Assembly: GCA_018114805.1 (NCBI GenBank)
Contig: CP073042.1
Location: 6,989,501-7,053,500 of the forward strand
Length of the DNA: 64,000 nucleotides
Direction of reading: 5' to 3'
Source of the DNA: Candidatus Streptomyces philanthi
Lineage (GTDB): Bacteria > Actinomycetota > Actinomycetes > Streptomycetales > Streptomycetaceae
Shown here: piece after piece, positions 57,642 through 64,000 of the stretch
How the letters are laid out: each line of letters begins with the position of its first letter
Position numbering within the stretch: the first letter of the stretch is position 1
Notes under the pieces: model-generated
Database searches by the model: none
The model's input: the letters and a program-made list of their open reading frames with translations, nothing else
What the model was told of the DNA's origin: nothing
Position numbers and translations under genes: made by a program

Positions 57642-58861
57642 ATGACATGTCTCCCGCGCACCGGTCGTCGCCCGTCGGCCATCGGCCTGCTTGCCGTGGC
57701 GCACGCCTGCAACGACGTCTACCAGGGCGCCGTGCTCGCCCTGGTGCCCTTCCTGCCCTGGTGCCCTTCCTGGTGGCCGAGCGCCACTACTACGGGTACG
57801 TGGGGGTCTCGGACATCGTGCTGGCCGCCACGCTGCTGTCCTGCGTGGTCCAGCCCGCCTTCGGGGCCCTGACCGACCGCAGGCCCATGCCGTGGCTGAT
57901 CTCGGGCGGCATCGCGGCGGCCGGGCTCGGCATCGCCCTGTCCGGACTCACCGACGCGTACGCGCTGACCTGGATCGCCTTCGCGCTCTCCGGCCTCGGC
58001 GTAGCCGCGTACCACCCCGAGGCCGCCCGGATGGCGCGCGCGGTGACGGCGGGCAGCCACATCGGCATGAGCTGGTTCTCGCTCGGCGGCAACATCGGCT
58101 GGGCGCTCGCCCCCGTCCTGGTGACCCCCGTACTGGCCGTCGGCGGGCTTTCGGCCACGCCGCTGCTGATCGTCCCCGCCGCCGTCGGCGTCGCGCTGGT
58201 GCTGTGGACCCGTGGCCGGGCCGGCTGGGACGGCGCCGGCTCCGGCGTGGCGAAGGAGCGGGCGGGCGAGGACGACTGGCCCCTGTTCCTGCGCCTTTCG
58301 GCTGTCGTGATCTGCCGGTCGATCGCGTACGTGGGGCTGAGCGCGTTCATCTCGCTGTACGTGCGCCACCACCTGGACGCTGGGGACACGGCCGGCGCGG
58401 CGGCCCTGTTCATCCCTCTTCGGCGGTGGCGCGATCGGCACCCTGCTCGGCGGCCGACTGGCCGCGCGCTGGGGCCGGGTGCGGACGCTGCGCGTCGCGT
58501 ACGCGGTGGCCGTCCCGTCTGTAGCGGGCATCCCCTTCGCGCCCGGGCCGCTGGTGTACGTCTTCGTCGCGGCGACCGCCGTCGCGCTCTACGTGCCCTT
58601 CTCGCTACACGTCACCCTGGGGCAGGACTACCTCCCGCGCCGGGTCGGCACCGCGAGCGGCGTCACGCTCGGGCTCGCCGTGAGCATCGGCGGCGTCGCC
58701 AGCCCGCTGGTCGGCGCCCTGGCCGAGGCCACCTCGCTGCGCTGGGCGCTCGCTTCGCTGGTGTCGATGCCCGTCGCCTGTTGGGTCCTGTCTACACGCT
58801 CACCGAACCGGCGGCCATGGAGAGCCGGTCGGCCGGGCCCAGGGCGCGCGTCGTGGAGTGA
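57642..58861 (+). CDS. MFS transporter (Fsr-like), broken by a 17-bp duplication
   Basis: A twelve-helix major facilitator similar to fosmidomycin-resistance-type permeases: AVAHACNDVYQGAVLALVPF at the N-terminus, LSGLGVAAYHPEAARMARAV, SWFSLGGNIGWALAPVLV, and in the second half LLGGRLAARWGRVRTLRVAY and VTLGQDYLPRRVGTASGVTL. A 17-bp tandem duplication at 57739-57772 shifts the frame after about 35 codons; removing one copy gives the natural LALVPFLVAERHYYGY. Further one-base shifts lie near 58415 and 58790. Divergent from the AraC regulator, its likely controller. Confidence 0.82.
57739..57772 (+). repeat. 17-bp perfect tandem duplication in the MFS gene
   Basis: CCCTGGTGCCCTTCCTG occurs twice head to tail (57739-57755 and 57756-57772). 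Because 17 is not a multiple of three the MFS frame is lost; one copy restores it. This is typical of slipped-strand duplication, unlike the homopolymer indels elsewhere. Confidence 0.9.
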
Positions 58862-59118
58862 GCCCACCCCGTTGACCGCTGTCCGCCGTCGCTGACGGGC
58901 GGCCGCTCGCGGTGAAGGTACGACCGTGTCATTCCATGCCCGCACTTGTCCGTGTGTGCCGCCTATGCGGTCCATTACTTCGCGCTATCGACAAGTGACA
59001 TGCTCCACGCGCGGATTTCTCCCCGAGACTCAGGGCCACAACTGAGCTGTATCCGGAGCGTCTTCACCGCTATCCGAGCGGCTGGTCGGTGCTTCGGGTC
59101 GGAAATGGAGTACCCCCC

Positions 59119-59796
59119 ATGCAACGCTCCAAGATATTTCTGACGGCTTCGCTCGGCCTTGGCCTGGCCACCGCGGTCGCCACCCTGCCGGCCACCGCAT
59201 CGGCCTCGCCCGCGAAGGCGGAGTCCAAGGTCAGCACCGCCGCGAGCATCGCGGCGTACGAGGGTTCGGGCGAGGACCGGGCGGCCACGAAGGCGTTCTT
59301 CGAGGCCGTCATGAAGTCGGCCAAGGCCAAGCAGGCCAAGACCGGCGCGGCCGCCGTCACCGTGACGTACAGCGCGAGACGAGCACCCACCTTCGCCTCC
59401 CAGATCGCCCGCAGCACCCAGATCTGGAACAGCTCCGTGCAGAACGTGCAGTTGCGCGAGGGCTCGGGCAGCTACGACTTCGAGTACCGCGAGGGTAACG
59501 ACTCGCGCGGCTCGTACGCCAACGGCCACGGCCACGGTCGCGGTTACATCTTCCTCGACTACCGGCAGAACCAGCAGTACGACTCGACCCGCGTCACCGC
59601 GCACGAGACCGGCCACGTGCTCGGCCTGCCGGACCACTACTCGGGTCCGTGCAGCGAGCTGATGTCCGGTGGCGGCCCCGGCACCTCGTGCCGGAACCCC
59701 AACCCGAACGCGCAAGAGTCGGCCCGCGTCAACCAGTTGTGGGCCAACGGCCTCACGGCCTTCGACAAGGGCTCGTTCCTCAAGGCGGCGCGCTGA
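59119..59796 (+). CDS. snpA: Snapalysin (small neutral zinc protease)
   Basis: A secreted metalloendopeptidase of family M7, 225 residues, the usual prepro length. Signal peptide MQRSKIFLTASLGLGLATAV to an ASA-SP site near residue 30, propeptide to about residue 90, then the protease with HETGHVLGLPDHYSG: zinc ligands His162, His166 and Asp172, catalytic Glu163. GGAG lies ten bases before ATG 59119. In many streptomycetes a divergent LysR activator gene (snpR) adjoins; none is present here, so regulation differs or the regulator lies elsewhere. Confidence 0.95.
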   Translation: MQRSKIFLTASLGLGLATAVATLPATASASPAKAESKVSTAASIAAYEGSGEDRAATKAFFEAVMKSAKAKQAKTGAAAVTVTYSARRAPTFASQIARSTQIWNSSVQNVQLREGSGSYDFEYREGNDSRGSYANGHGHGRGYIFLDYRQNQQYDSTRVTAHETGHVLGLPDHYSGPCSELMSGGGPGTSCRNPNPNAQESARVNQLWANGLTAFDKGSFLKAAR

Positions 59797-59951
59797 GCCC
59801 GTAGCGCCCTGACCGCGGGACGCCCCTGACCCGTGTGGCGCGAGGCGGTGGCCCGGCTCCGAACCCGCAGTCGGGCCACCGTCGCGCGCCGGGGCCCACC
59901 GCCCGCGGCCCGTCACCCGCCGCGCGCCGGGATATGGGCTCGGCGCGGGCG

Positions 59952-62322
59952 TCAGGCGTGCTCCGGGTAGCGCAACAGCCGTAGCGCGTTGGCGACCACG
60001 AGCAGCGTGGAGCCCTCATGGACCAGGACCGCGGGTCCGATGCCCAACCCGAGCACCGCGGCGGGCACCAGGACCACGACGATGCCGAGGCTCAACAGCA
60101 GGTTCTGCCTGATCACCGCGCTGGTGCGCCGGCTGAGGCCGGTGGCCAGCGGCAACTTGCCCAACCCGTCCGACATCAGGGCGACGTCCGCGCTCTCCAG
60201 GGCCACCGCGGAGCCGGCCGCGCCCATCGCGATGCCCACCGTCGCGTGGGCCATCGCCGGCGCGTCGTTGACGCCGTCGCCGACCATGGCGGTGCGGTGC
60301 TCGTCGGCGCGCAGCCGTCGCACGGCCGCCACCTTGTCCGCCGGCAGCAGATCGCCCCAGGCCTCGTCGAGTCCCACCCGTGCCGCCACCGCGTCGGCCA
60401 CCCGCTGGTTGTCCCCGGAGATCAGCACGGCGCGTCGGACGCCGAGCCCGCGCAGCCGCGCCACGACGGCCGCCGCCTCGCGCCGCGGGGTGTCCATGAC
60501 GCCGATGACGCCCAGGTAGCGCGCACCGTGCCGCACGACCATCGTCGTGCGTCCCGCGGCTTCCAACTCATCTGCCTTGAGGCGGAGTTCGCTGGGAAGG
60601 TGTGGCTCGGCCGGTTCCGCCGGCGCCGGGTGCGCTCGCCCGTCCGACGCGAAGAACGCCGGGCTGCCGATCGGCACCGGCACGCCGCCCAGGCGCGCCA
60701 GGACGCCGCGCCCGGTCACGGCCCGCAGGGGGTCGGCGCTCGGCGTGGGCGCGTCGCCGAGCCGGGCGTCGAGGTCGCGCACGATCGCCCGGGCCAACGG
60801 GTGGTCGCTGAGCCGCTCCACGGCCAGCGTCGTGGTGAGCAACTCGCGATCCGACACGCCGCGTGCTGGGGCCACGTCCGTCAGGCGCGGGCGGCCCTCG
60901 GTGAGGGTGCCCGTCTTGTCGAACGCGACGGCCGTCAGCCTCCCCAACTCCTCCAACGCCCGCCCCCCTTGATCAGCACGCCGCTGCGGGCCGCCCGGGC
61001 CACCGCGCTGAGCACGGCGGCCGGGTGGCGATGGCCAGCGCGCAGGGGCTGGCCGCGACCAGCACGGCCATCGCGCGGTAGAGCGAGGCGGTGAACGGCT
61101 CGTCCACCACCAGGCCGGCGCCGAGCAGCGCGAGCACGGTGCCGATCACGGCGGGCACGAAGACCCGCTGGAAGCGCGCGGTGAACGCCTGCGTCGGCGA
61201 CCGCCGGTTCTCCGCGTCCCGCACCAACGCCACCACGCGGGCCAGCGTGTTGTCCTCGGCCCGGCTGGTGACGGTGACCTCCAGCGCCCCCGCGCCGTTG
61301 ACGGTGCCGGCGAACACCCGACTGTCCGGGGCGACGGTGGCCGGGTCGCGCAGCGCCACCAGCGGATCGGCGACGGGCACCTTGTCGGCGGGCAGGCTCT
61401 CGCCGGTCACCGCGGCCTGGTCCACGGAGCCCTCACCTGCCCGGACGAAGCCGTCGGCCGGCACCCTGGTGTGCGGCCTGACCAGCACCGTGTGGCCGGG
61501 GGACAGGCGCTCGACGGGCACCTCGGTGACGCGCTCGCCCGAACGCAACAGCGCCGTGGCCGGGGTGAGGTCGGCCAGCGCCTCGATGGAGCGCCGGGCG
61601 CGCTCCATGGCGTACTCCCCCAGCGCGTGCCCGAGGCTGAACAGGAACAGCAGCACCGCGCCCTCGGCCCATCTGCCGATCGCCGCGGCGCCCACGGCGG
61701 CCACCAGCATCAGGAAGTCGACCTCGAACCGGCCGGCCCTGATGGTGCTGATCGCCTCGCGCACCGTGAAGAACCCGCCGAAGGCATAGGCGGCGAGGTA
61801 GCAGGCGAGGGAGGCCGGCTCCGGCGCGTCGGCGGCGAGCCCGAGCAGCAGTCCGGTCAGGTAGGCCACGCCAGACAGGAGCGCGAAGACCAACTCGGCG
61901 CGCTCGCCGAACGGGCCGTGGGTGTGTTCGTGGGCGTGTGCCCGGGGGATGCCGTGTGCCGGCCCGGGGCCGTGGGGCCCGGTGCGGGCGGGTGGCACGG
62001 TCGGGGGGCTGGAGAGGGGAGTGGGGACGCGGCCCGCCGGGGCGCGGTCGCCGTTGTGCGCAGCCGGTGCGGGCGCCGAGCGTACGCGCCGCCTGGCGCA
62101 CCTCCTCCGCGCCGAGGGCGGCGGCGTCGAAGTGCACGCACACCACCGCGGTCGCGCGGTGCCCGCGCGACCGCGGTGCGCGGAGTCGATGGCCTTGCTC
62201 CGCCCGAGTGAGCTGACGACGCGCTCGACGCACGGCTCACAGGCTGCGGCCGGGCCGGGGATTAGATCGGTGATGTCGAGGCGCAGCGTGTCCGCGCCCG
62301 CACAGTATTCCCTAGAAATCAT
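59952..62322 (-). CDS. P1B-type heavy-metal-transporting ATPase (Zn/Cd/Co type), frameshifted
   Basis: A membrane efflux pump for divalent metals, about 790 residues. The N-terminal metal-binding domain carries CEPCVERVVSSLG (CxxC), followed by a His-rich linker (AHAHEHTHGPFGE), and membrane helices including the SPC ion site AASPCALAIAT. Cytoplasmic motifs: VTGESLPADK (actuator), AFDKTGTLTEG (phosphorylation Asp), SDHPLARAIV (HP motif) and VGDGVNDAPAMA. Shifts near 62190, 62050, 61020 and 60965 interrupt it. ATG 62322 lacks a ribosome site and sits in an operator palindrome. A divergent SmtB-type sensor is its evident regulator. Confidence 0.9.
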
Positions 62323-62362
62323 GATTTCAACATATCATGACTTTTTGATGTGTCACGGACGG
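62315..62362. promoter_or_regulatory. Metal-repressor operator region
   Basis: GAAATCATGATTTC (62315-62328) is a perfect 14-bp palindrome covering the ATPase start codon, and CATATCA (62331)...TGATGTG (62347) forms a second, imperfect one. This is the only AT-rich patch between the divergent ATPase and ArsR/SmtB genes, so it is the likely repressor site. Confidence 0.65.
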
Positions 62363-62418
62363 ATCCGGTCACGATCAGCCCCGGGCCAGTCACATGATTA
62401 CCGGGTACCATTTGCGTT

Positions 62419-62772
62419 ATGGGACGAGGGAACGCAGGCGAACTGATGTCTCAGGAGCAGGCTTTCGCCGTGGCCGAAGTCATGCAGGCGCTGGCCTCGC
62501 CCGCGCGCGTACGGATCCTGGACCGGCTGCTGCGATCCTCCTGCCCGGTCGGTGAACTCGCCGCCGAGGTCGGCATGGAGCAGAACACCGTCTCCAACCA
62601 CCTGCGCATGCTGCGCCACCTCGGGCTCGTCGCCGGGCACCGCGAGGGGCGCCGGGTCCTGTACTCGCTCCACGACGACCACGTGGCCACGCTGATCGAG
62701 CAGGCCCTCACCCACGTCGGGCACCACCGCCCGGCCACGGCCGGCGGCGCGATGACCCGCCGGGCCGGTTAG
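62419..62772 (+). CDS. ArsR/SmtB family metal-sensing repressor
   Basis: A 117-residue winged-helix sensor. The DNA-binding part is SCPVGELAAEVGMEQNTVSN-HLRMLRHLGL. The alpha-5 zinc site is complete: Asp86-x-His88-x10-His99-x2-His102 (in the SLHDDHVATL...ALTHVGHH stretch), the pattern of SmtB/CzrA zinc or cobalt sensors. ATG 62419 has no ribosome site but TACCAT lies eight bases before it, so a leaderless transcript is likely; an internal ATG at 62446 is an alternative. It should repress the divergent P1B ATPase until metal binds. Confidence 0.92.
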   Translation: MGRGNAGELMSQEQAFAVAEVMQALASPARVRILDRLLRSSCPVGELAAEVGMEQNTVSNHLRMLRHLGLVAGHREGRRVLYSLHDDHVATLIEQALTHVGHHRPATAGGAMTRRAG

Positions 62773-63376
62773 CGCCGCCCGCCCCACGCCTCCCGCCCGC
62801 CCCGGCACCCTCCGCCTCCCCGCTCCCGCCGCCTCGCTGGCCGCCACCGCCGCCGTTCCGTCGCTGGTCACGGTGTGCCGTCACTGCTTGTGCCCGATAT
62901 TGGCGTGAAACCCGCACAGCCGAGGCCACGTCGTACAGTTGTCGCCGCGCCGAAAGCAGGCATCCCTCTCTCTGGTGGGTGGCCCCCGTGCGGGGGCTCG
63001 GGGCGGCGGGCGAGCCGGGCGCGTCAGCGCGTATGACCGGACGCGCCGCGAGCCACCGCCCGCACCGCGACGCCGCGCCGCCACTGCCGAGCCTCCGGCG
63101 ACCGGGGCGACGCGGTCGGGTCACCCGCGCGTCCGCACCGTGCACTTCCGTAGCTCGACACCGGCACTCCCACGTCGGGGGTGGGCGGCATGAGACGAGG
63201 CACCAGGGGCGCCCGCGCCGCTGGCCGCACCGGACGATCGGCGCACCCCGGCCCGGCGCCGGGCCGCCGCGCCCGGACCCACCGCGCGCCCGGGCCGTGG
63301 CCGCCTCGCCCGGGCGCCCCACCCCGCACGGGCCCCGGTGCTCCGTACCGGCCACGTCAACTCGGGTGAGGTCACC
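62773..63376. other. 0.6-kb intergenic region, no gene supported
   Basis: The region follows the SmtB-type gene and precedes the GDSL lipase. An island with more A/T (about 62890-62975) could hold a promoter. Frames on either strand are Arg/Pro/Gly-rich and lack domains. Confidence 0.4.
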
Positions 63377-64000
63377 ATGGTTTCACGGCACGTACGGCAA
63401 GACCGCGCAGCGCGCTCGACCCGTTTCCCCCGCTCCGTCGGCGCCCACGGCGAGCGGCGCTCCGATCGCGCGGGGCCCGCCCCCTGGAGCGGGACCGGCC
63501 GTCTGCTACCGGGGCGCGGAAGCCCGACGCCGGGCCAGGCCGGGGTCCGGCCGCGTCAGGCGCGGGGTGTCGCGTTCGCGGTGGCCGGCGCGCTGGCCGC
63601 CACCTGTGCGCTCACCCTCGCGCCCGGCGCCGCGTCGGCGGCGCCCGACGGGACGGCCGTGGCGCCGGCCGGCGACCGCGACGCGCGCTACAGCCGGTAC
63701 GTGGCGCTCGGCGACTCCTACGTCTCCGGGCCGCTCATCCCCCTCACGCGGCCGGATCCGCCCGGCTGCTTCCCGTCCACCGCCAACTACCCCGCGCTGC
63801 TCGCCCGCGACCTGGGCGTTCGTTCGTTCACGGACATGAGCTGCGGCGGCGCCGACACCACGCACATGACCCGGCCGCAGTCCGTACCGCTGGGCTCCAA
63901 CCCGCCACAGCTCGACCCGCTGACCCGGCAGACCGACCTGGTCACCCTCAGCATCGGCGGCAACGACTTCGGCATCTTCGGCGAACTCACCCGGACCTGC
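63377..64000 (+). CDS. Secreted SGNH/GDSL family lipase/esterase (3' end outside window)
   Basis: ATG 63377, with GTGAGG upstream, opens a frame that continues past the right edge (208 codons visible). A long basic n-region leads to a signal hydrophobic core (FAVAGALAATCALTLAPG) and an ASA-AP site near residue 80. The mature enzyme starts with YVALGDSYVSGPLIP (nucleophile Ser in GDSY), then SCGGADTTHMT (block II) and VTLSIGGNDFGIF (block III GxND), as in Streptomyces extracellular lipases related to SCO1725-type enzymes. The catalytic Asp/His block is beyond the window. Confidence 0.88.
   Translation, partial: MVSRHVRQDRAARSTRFPRSVGAHGERRSDRAGPAPWSGTGRLLPGRGSPTPGQAGVRPRQARGVAFAVAGALAATCALTLAPGAASAAPDGTAVAPAGDRDARYSRYVALGDSYVSGPLIPLTRPDPPGCFPSTANYPALLARDLGVRSFTDMSCGGADTTHMTRPQSVPLGSNPPQLDPLTRQTDLVTLSIGGNDFGIFGELTRTC

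Noticed and set aside
1..64000. tRNA genes, CRISPR arrays, intact transposons, attachment sites
   Set aside because: No T-loop-like GTTCGA contexts with matching stems, no regularly spaced repeats and no transposase or integrase motifs were found by eye; a computed search could still find a divergent one.

Overview
The window is very GC-rich, with strong G/C at third codon positions, AGGA-type ribosome sites and frequent GTG starts. With its gene set (snapalysin, Methyltransf_19 enzymes, FUSC protein, TerD/CAP protein, PAS-LuxR regulator, secreted S8 and SGNH enzymes) this points to a Streptomyces chromosome, probably an accessory-rich part. No tRNA, rRNA, CRISPR array, intact insertion sequence or phage module was seen.

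Reading caution: consensus quality looks poor. Roughly forty single-base frameshifts, many at C or G runs, and nine premature in-frame stop codons interrupt genes that are otherwise intact by homology. Such genes are given here at full extent with breaks noted; most breaks are probably sequencing errors, although a 17-bp tandem duplication and two apparent gene fusions look like real events.

Layout. 1-9.4 kb: phosphoribosyltransferase (cut by the left edge) with an alpha/beta hydrolase, FUSC membrane protein, YCII protein, lactonase, CbiX-like protein, N-acetylglucosamine-kinase-like gene coupled to a LURP-one protein, and uracil-DNA glycosylase. 9.7-20.5 kb: the most interesting region. An old-yellow-enzyme gene and an ArsR-type regulator flank a co-directional block: acyl carrier protein, LarE, LarB, LarC (the complete nickel-pincer-nucleotide cofactor set), a fatty-acyl reductase fused to a HAD-IB phosphatase, a divergent LarA-like protein and a PlsC acyltransferase. 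Nearly identical operators lie beside the two flanking genes, suggesting the block was inserted between an oxidoreductase and its regulator. 20.5-33 kb: two TetR regulators, a HAD phosphatase, FAD monooxygenase, Methyltransf_19 methyltransferase, kinase-like protein, anti-sigma-type ATPase, an XRE/methyltransferase chimera and a two-component system. 33-42 kb: PAS-LuxR regulator, an MFS pump fused to a beta-rich protein of unknown family, a giant unknown partner protein and a small secreted protein. 42-53.6 kb: S8 protease, cupin/zinc-ribbon protein, SGNH esterase, second phosphoribosyltransferase, S4 protein, Rv1733c-like membrane protein, TerD/double-CAP protein, GH3 glycosidase and a sulfotransferase stub beside a G15 tract. 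53.7-64 kb: cold-shock protein and DEAD-box helicase, Rrf2 and AraC regulators, MFS transporter, snapalysin, a zinc/cadmium-type P1B ATPase with its SmtB-type sensor, and the start of a secreted GDSL lipase.

Working model for the 10.9-19.8 kb block (inference): LarB, LarE and LarC make the nickel-pincer cofactor for the LarA-like protein, which acts on an ACP-borne or lipid intermediate handled by the reductase/phosphatase fusion and the acyltransferase, giving an as yet undescribed lipid-type product.
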